Of a stretch of 33,785 nt of DNA, positions 1 to 8,900 are shown in pieces. This DNA is from an uncultured Flavobacteriaceae bacterium (GTDB lineage: Bacteria; Bacteroidota; Bacteroidia; Flavobacteriales; Flavobacteriaceae), in NCBI GenBank assembly GCA_937923735.1, contig CALDUJ010000150.1:1-33785 (forward strand). The letters run 5' to 3'. Each line of letters begins with the position of its first letter. Position 1 is the first letter of the stretch. The notes under the pieces were generated by a model, which was not told the DNA's origin, did no database searches, and saw only the letters and a list, made by a program, of their open reading frames with translations. The translations under genes and the position numbers were made by a program.

Positions 1-76
1 TAAGGCTTTCAATTATCAAATTATCAATTAATTATACTAATAAATCATTTCAAAAAAATAAATCAAATTAAAACCT
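1..76 (+). other. AT-rich leader before the first gene
   Basis: This is 76 bases of very AT-rich sequence ahead of the GMC oxidoreductase start. I see no exact TAnnTTTG -7 element on the + strand and no strong hairpin. The promoter of the first unit may lie outside the window. Confidence 0.4.
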
Positions 77-1783
77 ATGAATTTAGATCAAGAATTTGAT
101 GCCATAGTTGTCGGTACTGGTATAAGCGGTGGTTGGGCAGCTAAAGAGCTCTGCGAGAAAGGACTCAAGACTTTAGTACTGGAACGAGGTAGGATGGTAA
201 AACATCGTGAACATTATCCTACTGCGCACTTAGACCCATGGGACTTACCAAATGGTGGCAGGCCTACTGCTGAAACGATAAAGAAAAAGTTTAAACAAAA
301 CCGTACAGGATATACAACTCACGAAGCACGACAACATTTTTTTGTTGATGACTTAAAGCACCCTTATAACGAAGACAGAAGATTTGATTGGATGCGAGGC
401 TATCATGTCGGTGGGAGATCGCTAATGTGGGGAAGACAGAGTTATCGACTTACAGATATGGATTTTGAGGCTAACAAGAAGGAAGGTATTGCCGTTGATT
501 GGCCTGTAAGATATAAAGATGTTGAACCCTGGTATGATTATGTTGAGGAGTATATTGGTGTGAGTGGAGAAAATTTGGGTTTAAAACATTTTCCAGATCA
601 AAAACTACTTAAGCCAATGAACCTCAATTGTGTTGAGGAGCATTTAAAAGAAAAAATTACTGAAAATTTTGATGATGGACGTGTACTAACTATTGGCCGT
701 ACTGCCCATATTACTGAAGGCACAAAGCCAGGAGACGGTAGAAGCACGTGCCAATACAGAAACAGATGTATGCGAGGTTGTCCGTTCGGTTCATATTTTA
801 GTAGTAACTCCTCTACATTACCTGCAGCAGAAGCTACTGGTAAAATGACATTGAGACCAAACTCGATTGCTTATGAAGTAGTTTATGACGATACAACAAA
901 ACAGGCCACGGGAGTAAAAATTATTGATGCAGAAACAAAAGAAAAAATAGAGTATAAAGCTAAAGTTATTTTTCTTTGTGCCTCTGCTATAGCTTCTACA
1001 GCAATCTTGATGCAATCTAAATCAGAGCGTTTTCCTGATGGTTTAGGTAATGATAGCGGTGAGTTAGGTCACAACCTAATGGATCACCATTTTCATGTTG
1101 GTGCTACTGGAGAAGCAGAAGGATTTGATGACAAATATTATAAAGGAAGAAGAGCCAATGGCATTTACATTCCAAGATTTAGAAATATTGGTGGTAAAAC
1201 CAATACAGATAAATTTAAGAGAGGTTATGGTTACCAAGGTGGTGCCTCAAGAGGAACAGGTTCAGAATTAGTTGCAGAATTAAGATATGGCCCTCAACTT
1301 AAAGAAGAAATTTTGAAACCTGGTAAATGGCGCATGAACTTACTCGCATTTGGTGAAGCCTTGCCAGACCATAGCAATAAGATGTATCTAGATTACGATA
1401 AACTTGATGAATGGGGATTACCAACAGTAACATTTGATGCTGCTTTTGGAGAGAATGAAATCGCAATGCGAGAAGATATGAAAAATCAAGCTGTTGACAT
1501 GCTTACTAAAGCTGGATTCAAGAATGTAAGAGGATATGATAATAGAGATCGTTTTGCAATGGGATTAGGTATTCATGAAATGGGAACTGCAAGAATGGGA
1601 AGAGACCCAAAAACGTCTGTTCTTAATGAATGGAATCAAGTACACGCATGTAAAAACGTATATGTAACAGATGGTTCGTTTATGACCTCTGCGGCATGCC
1701 ACAATCCATCCCTAGGCTATATGGCATTTACAGCGAGAGCGGCTAATCGTGCTGCTGAAGAATTTAAAAAGAATAACGCTTAA
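77..1783 (+). CDS. GMC-family FAD-dependent sugar dehydrogenase, large subunit
   Basis: Seen: the N-terminus carries a dinucleotide-binding motif (VVGTGISGG, about residues 11-19) followed by an acidic end of the second strand (LVLERGR), typical of FAD binding. The C-terminus carries the GMC signature, with GIHEMGTARMG and a His-Asn pair (CHNPSLGY, H542/N543) at the expected active-site position. Length (568 aa) fits the bacterial gluconate/glucoside dehydrogenase branch. A Cys cluster (C225, C231, C235, in CQYRNRCMRGC) recalls the iron-sulfur Cys motif of related FAD-glucose and fructose dehydrogenase large subunits. There is no signal peptide. The next gene, 11 bp downstream, encodes a small partner with a Tat-type signal, so export by hitch-hiking is plausible. 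Known for the family: oxidation of sugar hydroxyls with electrons passed to the respiratory chain. Inferred: with DUF1080 downstream, C3 oxidation of glycosides is the most likely reaction. Exact substrate is unknown. Confidence 0.85.
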   Translation: MNLDQEFDAIVVGTGISGGWAAKELCEKGLKTLVLERGRMVKHREHYPTAHLDPWDLPNGGRPTAETIKKKFKQNRTGYTTHEARQHFFVDDLKHPYNEDRRFDWMRGYHVGGRSLMWGRQSYRLTDMDFEANKKEGIAVDWPVRYKDVEPWYDYVEEYIGVSGENLGLKHFPDQKLLKPMNLNCVEEHLKEKITENFDDGRVLTIGRTAHITEGTKPGDGRSTCQYRNRCMRGCPFGSYFSSNSSTLPAAEATGKMTLRPNSIAYEVVYDDTTKQATGVKIIDAETKEKIEYKAKVIFLCASAIASTAILMQSKSERFPDGLGNDSGELGHNLMDHHFHVGATGEAEGFDDKYYKGRRANGIYIPRFRNIGGKTNTDKFKRGYGYQGGASRGTGSELVAELRYGPQLKEEILKPGKWRMNLLAFGEALPDHSNKMYLDYDKLDEWGLPTVTFDAAFGENEIAMREDMKNQAVDMLTKAGFKNVRGYDNRDRFAMGLGIHEMGTARMGRDPKTSVLNEWNQVHACKNVYVTDGSFMTSAACHNPSLGYMAFTARAANRAAEEFKKNNA

Positions 1784-1794
1784 AACAATATCTC

Positions 1795-2433
1795 ATGGAC
1801 AGAAGAAAAGCGCTTAAAAATATTGGATTAGCAACAGGTTTTATGGTTGCAACTCCATCGATGATTAGTTTACTACAAGGTTGTAAATCTGGGTCCGAGA
1901 AATGGGTTCCAGCTTTTTTGAATACAGATGAAGAAGTTTTTGTAAATAACTTTGTGGATATTTTATTGCCAAAAACAGAGGGACTTCCTGGAGCTTCTGA
2001 TTTAAATGTAACGCAATTCCTTGATACCTTTATGAAAGAGGTATTAGCACCAGAAGAGCAAAAGCTCTTTAGAGGTACTTTATCTGAAATGATTTCGGAA
2101 CTTAAAGGTGAAGCTAAAGATTTGAATGAAAAAACACCTGATGATTTTAAAAGCATCATAGACAAATATATGTTAGTAAAAGGTGAAATAGATGAGGAAC
2201 GTAAAGCAAATCCCAGACCTCCCTACAATGAAGCAAATGCCATTAGTGGTAATTTTGTTTACACCAAACCAACAAAAAATGAAGCTTTAAATCATCTCAA
2301 GTGGTTGACTATAAGTGCTTATCGTTGGAATGAGCAAATAGGCGAAAACGTGATGCCGTATGATCCAATTCCTGCAACTTATGAATGCGGAGATCTTCAA
2401 GAATTAACGGGAGGAAAGGCTTGGTCTATATAA
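1795..2433 (+). CDS. Gluconate 2-dehydrogenase subunit 3-like small subunit, Tat-type signal
   Basis: This 212-aa protein starts with MDRRKALKNIG, a twin-arginine-like motif, followed by a hydrophobic stretch and a lipobox-like LLQGC (C30). It therefore looks like a Tat-exported, lipid-anchored protein. The body (FLNTDEEVFVNNFVDILLPKTEGLPGASDLNV) has the usual opening of the gluconate 2-dehydrogenase subunit 3 family, where a Tat-like leader is common. It sits 11 bp after the GMC subunit and ends just before a strong terminator, so the two form one transcription unit. In the family this subunit accompanies the flavoprotein and probably carries it across the inner membrane; no catalytic residues are assigned. 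Confidence in the family is high and in the role moderate. Confidence 0.85.
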   Translation: MDRRKALKNIGLATGFMVATPSMISLLQGCKSGSEKWVPAFLNTDEEVFVNNFVDILLPKTEGLPGASDLNVTQFLDTFMKEVLAPEEQKLFRGTLSEMISELKGEAKDLNEKTPDDFKSIIDKYMLVKGEIDEERKANPRPPYNEANAISGNFVYTKPTKNEALNHLKWLTISAYRWNEQIGENVMPYDPIPATYECGDLQELTGGKAWSI

Positions 2434-2477
2434 TGACATAACAATTGATCAATAGCAATACCTAGTGTTAATTGTTG

Positions 2478-2514
2478 AAAGCCCGTCCTAAATAAATTTA
2501 AGACGGGCTTTTTT
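2478..2514 (+). terminator. Intrinsic terminator after the dehydrogenase pair
   Basis: A perfect 10-bp stem, AAAGCCCGTC paired with GACGGGCTTT (2478-2487 and 2502-2511), is followed by a T-run ending at 2514. The stem is GC-rich in an AT-rich background. It ends only 11 nt before the ATG of the next gene, so any transcript of that gene starting in this gap would carry the hairpin in its leader. Confidence 0.9.
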
Positions 2515-2525
2515 AAACCATAAAA

Positions 2526-3326
2526 ATGAAAAAAATCATCCTAGCCTCAATTGCTTTAACATTTCTATTTAGCTGCAAAAGAATGAATAATTCAAAAAAG
2601 CAAGAAGTAAATGAAAAATGGGTTTCTCTTTTTAACGGAAAGAACCTAAATGGATGGGTAGTTAAAATAAATGGCTATCTCCTGAACGACAATATCCACA
2701 ATACATTTAATGTCAAAGATGGCGTTATGAGTGTCTCGTATAAAGACTATGATACGTTCAACAATAATTTTGGTCATATCTTCTACGAAAAACCCTTTTC
2801 AAGTTATAGGCTAAAAGTAGATTATAGATTTAAAGGGGAACAAGTACCAGTTGGAGCCGAATGGGCTCTTCGTAATAGTGGTATCATGCTACATTCTCAA
2901 TCACCAGAAAGTATTGGCCTTAATCAAGCGTTTCCCCTGTCTATTGAAGCGCAAATGCTTGGCGGAGTAGAGAAAGGGATATCTAGATCTACAGGAAATT
3001 TATGTACTCCTGGTACTAACGTCGTAATGGACAATAAACTGATAACCGAACATTGCATTAATTCAACTGCCGATACATATTATGGTAAAGAATGGATACA
3101 TATGGAGGTTATGGTAATTAGAGATTCAATTATAACACATTCTATTAATGGTAAAGAGGTTATGCGTTATTACCAGCCACAAATAGGAGGTGCTGATATA
3201 AATAATTATAATGGCAATTGGGAAGATAGAATAGGTGAGCCATTAGAAAGAGGTTATATTGCTTTACAAAGCGAAAGTCATCCCATAGAGTTTAAGAATA
3301 TAAAAATACTTGAACTTGATTATTAA
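2526..3326 (+). CDS. DUF1080 / 3-keto-disaccharide hydrolase-family lipoprotein
   Basis: Seen: lipoprotein signal MKKIILASIALTFLFSC with Cys17 as the likely lipidation site. The following residues are basic (KRMNN), with no acidic surface-export signal, so periplasmic anchoring is more likely than surface display. From about residue 33 the text WVSLFNGKNLNGW is the typical opening of the DUF1080 concanavalin-like fold, which continues to the end (YIALQSESHPIEFKNIKI). Length 266 aa is normal. Known: this Pfam family is named for hydrolysis of 3-keto-disaccharides in bacterial pathways that first oxidise C3 of the sugar. Inferred: it cleaves the product of the upstream dehydrogenase. The next gene starts 21 bp downstream. 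The ATG is fixed by the signal peptide even though a terminator ends 11 nt before it. Confidence 0.85.
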   Translation: MKKIILASIALTFLFSCKRMNNSKKQEVNEKWVSLFNGKNLNGWVVKINGYLLNDNIHNTFNVKDGVMSVSYKDYDTFNNNFGHIFYEKPFSSYRLKVDYRFKGEQVPVGAEWALRNSGIMLHSQSPESIGLNQAFPLSIEAQMLGGVEKGISRSTGNLCTPGTNVVMDNKLITEHCINSTADTYYGKEWIHMEVMVIRDSIITHSINGKEVMRYYQPQIGGADINNYNGNWEDRIGEPLERGYIALQSESHPIEFKNIKILELDY

Positions 3327-3347
3327 TAGCTTGATATAGACACTATC

Positions 3348-4268
3348 ATGGAAAGAAGAAAATTCATTAAGAATACTGCATTAGCTGGCACATTAAGTGC
3401 TCTACCCCTTAATCAAGTATTCTCCAAGACCAATAATATGAATATACATAGATTCAATCTAAAATACGCTCCTCATATTGGCATGTTTAAACATCATGCT
3501 GGAGATAATGTAATAGATCAACTCAACTTTATGGCAGATCAAGGTTTTACTGCTTTTGAGGATAATGAAATGCGAAACAGACCTATTGATGAACAGGAAG
3601 CTATGGCAAAGGCCATGAAAGAAAGAGGACTTACAATGGGCGTGTTTGTAGCACACAAAATTTATTGGAAAGAACCAAATTTGGCTAGCGGTAAACAAGA
3701 ATGGCGCGACGAATTCCTAAATTATATTACATCCTCTGTTGATATTGCAAAACGAGTAAATGCCAAATGGATGACTGTTGTTCCTGGTCATGTAGACTTA
3801 AGACAAGATATAGAATACCAAACAGAGCATGTGATTGAAACTTTAAAACAAGCTTCAAAAATATTAGAACCGCATGGTATCATCATGGTTTTAGAACCAC
3901 TGAATTTTAGAGACCATCCCGGACTTTTCTTAACAGAGTCGCCACAAGCTTATCAAATATGTAAAGCCGTTGATTCTCCTTCTTGTAAAATCCTGTTTGA
4001 TATATATCACCAACAAATACAAGAAGGCAACTTAATACCGAATATTGAAAAATGCTGGGATGAAATTGCCTATTTCCAAATTGGAGATAACCCTGGTCGT
4101 AACGAACCAACTATAGGCGAAATTAACTATACTAATATATTTAAATATATTCACAGTAAAGGCTTTAATGGTGTATTAGGCATGGAACATGGTAACTCTA
4201 TGCCTGGTAAAAAAGGAGAAGAGAGGGTTATTAATTCGTATAAGAAAGTAGATAACTTCCTTTTATAA
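3348..4268 (+). CDS. Tat-signalled sugar isomerase/epimerase-like TIM barrel
   Basis: The N-terminus MERRKFIKNTALAGTLSALP is a good twin-arginine leader, so the protein should be exported folded. The rest (about residues 35-306) reads as an AP-endonuclease-2/xylose-isomerase-like TIM barrel of the hydroxypyruvate isomerase type. The metal-site strands look present: MVLEPLN, ILFDIYHQQI, YFQIGDNPGRNEP and GVLGMEHGNS. It follows the DUF1080 gene by 21 bp and is closed by a bidirectional terminator. Known: such isomerase-like proteins often accompany 3-keto-sugar genes. Inferred: it interconverts or epimerises the released keto-sugar in the periplasm. The exact reaction cannot be read from sequence. 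Confidence 0.8.
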   Translation: MERRKFIKNTALAGTLSALPLNQVFSKTNNMNIHRFNLKYAPHIGMFKHHAGDNVIDQLNFMADQGFTAFEDNEMRNRPIDEQEAMAKAMKERGLTMGVFVAHKIYWKEPNLASGKQEWRDEFLNYITSSVDIAKRVNAKWMTVVPGHVDLRQDIEYQTEHVIETLKQASKILEPHGIIMVLEPLNFRDHPGLFLTESPQAYQICKAVDSPSCKILFDIYHQQIQEGNLIPNIEKCWDEIAYFQIGDNPGRNEPTIGEINYTNIFKYIHSKGFNGVLGMEHGNSMPGKKGEERVINSYKKVDNFLL

Positions 4269-4302
4269 AAAAAGCCGTTTCACTATTGCGAAACGGCTTT
4301 TT
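4269..4302. terminator. Bidirectional intrinsic terminator between convergent genes
   Basis: A 13-bp perfect stem, AAAAAGCCGTTTC paired with GAAACGGCTTTTT (4269-4281 and 4290-4302), has an 8-nt loop. The A-run on one side and T-run on the other let it act on both strands. It separates the TIM-barrel gene (+) from the T9SS protein gene (-), whose stop lies at 4336. Confidence 0.92.
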
Positions 4303-4335
4303 AAGCAGTTAGTTTAGGTTATGTAACCTAGGGGA

Positions 4336-5844
4336 TTATTGCTTTATTAATTTGATACTTTTTGTACCATTTTCTGAGCTTACTCTAGCAAAATACAATC
4401 CAGCTGGCAAATCAGTTGCATCAACTTCAATAGCATTTCTATTAGGTGTTAAGCTCATTACAGATTTTCCTAACATATCGAATACCTGTACAGATGTAAT
4501 ATCTTGACCGTTTGTCTTGATATTCCATTTGTCTGTAGACGGGTTTGGATATACTGTAAATTCAGACACATTAAAATTAGGGTCATTACTTAGAGTAAGA
4601 TTACTAAAAGTGATTCCTCCAAAGACTCTGCCAGCTAGCTCATCACCAGGGCTAGCAATTAGACCATAAACTGAATATCCGATTTGCATAACCTCATCAG
4701 TTGCTACAATTTCGGATAATGGGCTTGTGACAGAATGAGCTCCTGTAGAAGTTATAATAGTTTCATATGTTCTTGTATAACTAAAATCAGCTGGAAAAAC
4801 CTTGATAAAAGCCTTAACAACATAACCCGGTTCAGTTAATCCAAAAGCATCAACATTTCCACTAACTACAAAGTCTTCAGAGAAAAAGTCTGGATTATCT
4901 GTTTTAGTCTTTTGTATGAAAGAGTTCAATTCGACTTTCTTATTAGGACTACTTGCTAGAGCTGGGTCAGGATTTGGGTTATCAAACCATGCTGAATTAT
5001 TACTTTCGTTAGACCATATAGCGAAGTTTGGAAAACATGTTACTGTTCCATTAACATCATCAACATCTGTTCTCAAATCAGCAACTGGATAACCAAAGCC
5101 AAACGCAAAAGTATCATCAGAGGCATTAAAAGCATTAACATAACCAATCCACTCTTCTGGACAGTCATTCGGACAAGAGCCGCCACAGTCTATACCTGTT
5201 TCATCGCCGTTTTGAATTCCATCATCACAAGTCGGTGCTGCTAAGGAATCTCCGGCTATCCCTGTTACATTATCAACATAAGTGGTAGTATCTAGAGCAT
5301 TATTCTGACTACACCCATCACACCATCCGTTATTACTTATATCATACAATGGAAAAAAGACAATACTGGAAAATTGATCATTTGGGGGGTTGTACCCTGG
5401 TTGACTAGTATCAGCAGGAACATTAAAATCAAATGATAAAGTTTCCCAACCTGTTCCACCGTGGGCAGCAGCTGTTTTAGAATCTTTTGCTGGATCAGCA
5501 GCTGGGTCACCATCAGCGGCATCTGCATCACTATCAGATAGTTTAGCTAAGAACTCTCTTGGCGTATCAGAATATACAGAAACAGTCATAACTTTATTAG
5601 ATGTTGTCATATCTATTTTGTTATTCTGCATAATCAATTTAGCTCCTTGCCACGGCTGTCCTGAAGCAGCTGTTATCAGCTCCATGGACTTTTCGCTAGG
5701 AGTAGCAGGGTCAGCAGTGATAGCAGAGGTAATTCCATCAAAATCTGCAGTAGTTGGTTCAGCACCTTCAAAATCTTCTAACACAGTTTGAGAATACCCC
5801 AAAGTAGCTGTTAAAAGAAAAAACAGTAAAGTAATTTTTTTCAT
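4336..5844 (-). CDS. T9SS-exported protein with N-terminal glycan-binding-like module
   Basis: The start is set at the ATG giving MKKITLLFFLLTATLGYSQ, a clear signal peptide; the longer ORF-track start adds 31 residues with no signal character. The protein is then 502 aa. About residues 20-195 form a CBM-like beta-sandwich: SGQPWQGAKL, KVMTVSVYSD, WETLSFDF, SIVFFPLYD and TYVDNVTG line up by eye with the last domain of the PKD lipoprotein at 17222-19540. A Cys-rich DDGIQNGDETGIDCGGSCP linker lies at about 203-228. Residues from about 425 (FTVYPNPSTDKWNI to the end, SIKLIKQ) are a type A T9SS sorting domain. No catalytic domain is recognised, so a secreted or surface-attached glycan-binding role is inferred. 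It lies downstream of the UnbV/FG-GAP gene on the same strand. Confidence 0.8.
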   Translation of the reverse strand: MKKITLLFFLLTATLGYSQTVLEDFEGAEPTTADFDGITSAITADPATPSEKSMELITAASGQPWQGAKLIMQNNKIDMTTSNKVMTVSVYSDTPREFLAKLSDSDADAADGDPAADPAKDSKTAAAHGGTGWETLSFDFNVPADTSQPGYNPPNDQFSSIVFFPLYDISNNGWCDGCSQNNALDTTTYVDNVTGIAGDSLAAPTCDDGIQNGDETGIDCGGSCPNDCPEEWIGYVNAFNASDDTFAFGFGYPVADLRTDVDDVNGTVTCFPNFAIWSNESNNSAWFDNPNPDPALASSPNKKVELNSFIQKTKTDNPDFFSEDFVVSGNVDAFGLTEPGYVVKAFIKVFPADFSYTRTYETIITSTGAHSVTSPLSEIVATDEVMQIGYSVYGLIASPGDELAGRVFGGITFSNLTLSNDPNFNVSEFTVYPNPSTDKWNIKTNGQDITSVQVFDMLGKSVMSLTPNRNAIEVDATDLPAGLYFARVSSENGTKSIKLIKQ

Positions 5845-5902
5845 AATTTTTATCGGTTTAATTAATATTTGTTCACAATATCTAAATTTATTAGGTATAA
5901 TA

Positions 5903-5915
5903 GTGTTAATAACAC
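5903..5915. promoter_or_regulatory. 13-bp palindrome upstream of the T9SS protein gene
   Basis: GTGTTAATAACAC is a perfect inverted repeat around one central base, about 60 bp upstream of the start at 5844. No exact TAnnTTTG element was found near it. It could be an operator or a chance palindrome in AT-rich DNA. Confidence 0.25.
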
Positions 5916-5968
5916 CTATACAAAAACAATACAACAATAGAAAAACCTATAACTTCTAGCAAAAAAGG

Positions 5969-8900
5969 CTAACTTTTCTCGAAAATTGAAATTTCTGAGT
6001 CGTTGTTTGTTACAATAATCAGGTTCTTGTTTTCCTGTTGAAGTAGTTTTATATCTCTATTATCATACGGAACATAAAATCCACTTTTAATAGGAGATAC
6101 GAAGCTAAAATTATTATTACCATCTCCAAGTAAAACACCTCCGTAGCCAGCATCATAACGTGTTGTTTCTACCTCTACTCCATAATGATTACCTACAGTA
6201 ATTATATCTTGATGTCCGTCTTTGTTTAAGTCCATGACTAAGGTTGATTTGATTGGAGATACTTGGACTTCATTTGGAAGCGACCTTCTAACAAGGTTTC
6301 CGTTATCATTAATCAATATAATACTTTCAAAGCTCTTAATTTCGTAGACAACAGCATCATTAACTTTATCTTCAGGTAAGATTTCTACCAACTTAGAGGA
6401 AGCAAAACTATGATAGTCCTTAAATTTTTCTGAAACATATGGCATTTGCTGACTTGTACATTCTCTTCCCCTTACCGGAACATAACCATCCTTGTAAAAC
6501 TTTGCCAATACAACATCATTAGTACCATTATTATCAAAATCATTGGCATATACTTTAAAAGGGTGTTCTTCCGATGCTTTGAATTTATTATTCTTACCTA
6601 GGTTACCAACAATATAATCGTCATCACCATCACCATCTAAATCACTTGCGGTAATTGACCACCAAATTCCTCGGGTTTCCTTAAGGCCAAATTTCTCCGA
6701 GGCATCCTCAAAAAGACCTTTGTTATTGTTAAACAGCTTAATTTCCATCCATTCGCCTACAATCATTAAATCCTCATCGTTATCATTATCGACATCGGTA
6801 AAAACAGCATCAGTAACCATACCTATATTGTTAAATTCTGGAGCTACTTCTTGAGATGCTTTTTTAAAGTTTCCATTATCATTAATCAAGAAATAACTTG
6901 TTGCCGGAAATGTATATTTTCCTGGAATTAATCTTGTTCCCACAAACAAATCCAAATCACCATCATTATCAATATCTGAAGATTTAACACATTGAGTACT
7001 TTCGTAGATATTAGGTAAGGCTTTTTCGTTTAAAACAAAATTTCCTTTTCCATCATTAATATAAAGTCTGTCTTTGAGGTTAACATCTCCTCTTTTGAAC
7101 TCACTACCGCCACTGGCTATATACAAGTCTTGATCATTATCTCCATCTACGTCTAAGAACAAACATCCCAAATCTTCAGATTGCTTTTGCTTTTTCCATG
7201 GTTGGGTTAGGTTTTTGGTGAATTTTCCATTTGGATTTTGCAGATAAAGTAAACCACTTTGATTAACAGCTCCTCCAACAAACAAATCTTCTAATCCATC
7301 GCCATTAACATCAGCTTTAGCTGTAAATGGACCATTTTGAGATACATTATGAGGTAAGAGTACTTCTTCTTTAAACTCATCATAATTGTTCTCTTTGTGA
7401 GAATAATCTATACCAATATCCTTTGTACTGACTTTTGCTACTAAAGTCCCTTCTTCTTCAATATCACTGCTTTTTATTTTACTATTGGAGTGCTTTACAG
7501 AGACAATACGATTAGCTGCAATATTTTCAATAACATTTTGTTTACCATCTTGCCAGGTAACAACAATCTTCTCTACTTCCTCATCATTACCCAATCCAAA
7601 AAACAGGTTGTGTTCTACCGATGAGATAAAGCCTCTAGTCACAGTGTTTTCTGCTATTTGTTTTTTGCCATTATGATAAATAACAGCTTTTGCTCCGATA
7701 CCAAATTTATTCTTCTCAGGGCCTTCCAAGTTAATTTTTAAAAAGTTTCCTTTAGCTTTGTTATTGTATACAAATGCTGGAGCGTCGGTATTATTCGTAA
7801 CTACATCTAAATCTCCATCATTATCTAAATCTCCATAAGCCATTCCATTAGAAAAGCTAGGTGTATCAAAACCCCATTCTTTGGTCATTTTTTCAAACTC
7901 CAAATTTGATTTATTTCTAAAAACATAATTAGAAATAGGTATCGATGGAGTATCCTTACTCAATTGAAACAAATCTTCAGCTGTTGAACCCTTACTAAGA
8001 TTTTGAACCTTTTTTCTGTAATCATTATTATCTACATCCTTTTTTATACCATTGGAAACAATAATATCTTTCCAGCCATCATTATCTAAATCTACCATTA
8101 GGCTTGCCCAACTCCAATCGGTAAAAGAAATCCCAGCCATATTGGCTATATCAGAAAAACTTCCTAAGCCTGTGTTAATCTGCAAAGAATTGGTCATATA
8201 TTGATAATGCGCACCAGCATTAACCATATTTTGGAAAGCTTCCGTACTCATTGAAGCCATATTGGTTTTAGATCTGTAGTGATCTTCTGGAGTCATATCT
8301 GTTGTAATCAAATCAATTAACCCATCATTATTTATATCGCCTGTATCAGAGCCCATACTTAGTTGTGTGATATGCTTGAGTTTTTCATTAATAACATTGG
8401 TGAATGTGCCATCACCATTATTATAATACATGAAATCTGGTTCTGCGTAGTCGTTCGCTACATATAAATCTGTCCATCCATCGTTGTTAAAATCTGTGGT
8501 ATTAACACTTAAACCATAAGCTATATCTTTTGTAATACCTACTTCGTCTGAAACATCCTTAAATTTCCCGTTATCATTTCTATACAATCTATCCCTAAAG
8601 AATTTAAACTGGTCTCGAGGAATTTTATTAATCAATAATAATTTCTTATCAGCAACTTGATTAACTTGGTACATATCCAAATCCCCATCATTATCCATAT
8701 CGAAAAAAACAGCTTGTGTAGAAAACCCGTAATCTCCCAGACCATATCTTTGAGCAGATTCTGTAAATGTTAAATCTTGATTATTGATATATAATTGATT
8801 TCTTCTATCTTCAGGGTTAGCTGAATTTCCATTGCGGCTTACATAAATATCTAGAAAACCATCTCCATTAACATCTGCCATAGTAACACCCCAAGTCCAA

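Noticed and set aside
1764-2165. 133-aa - strand ORF
   Set aside because: It is antisense to the well-supported subunit 3 gene and has low-complexity Ser/Phe-rich text typical of shadows.
5845-5937. 31-residue extension of the T9SS protein
   Set aside because: The signal peptide begins at the ATG at 5844; the extension would place it internally.
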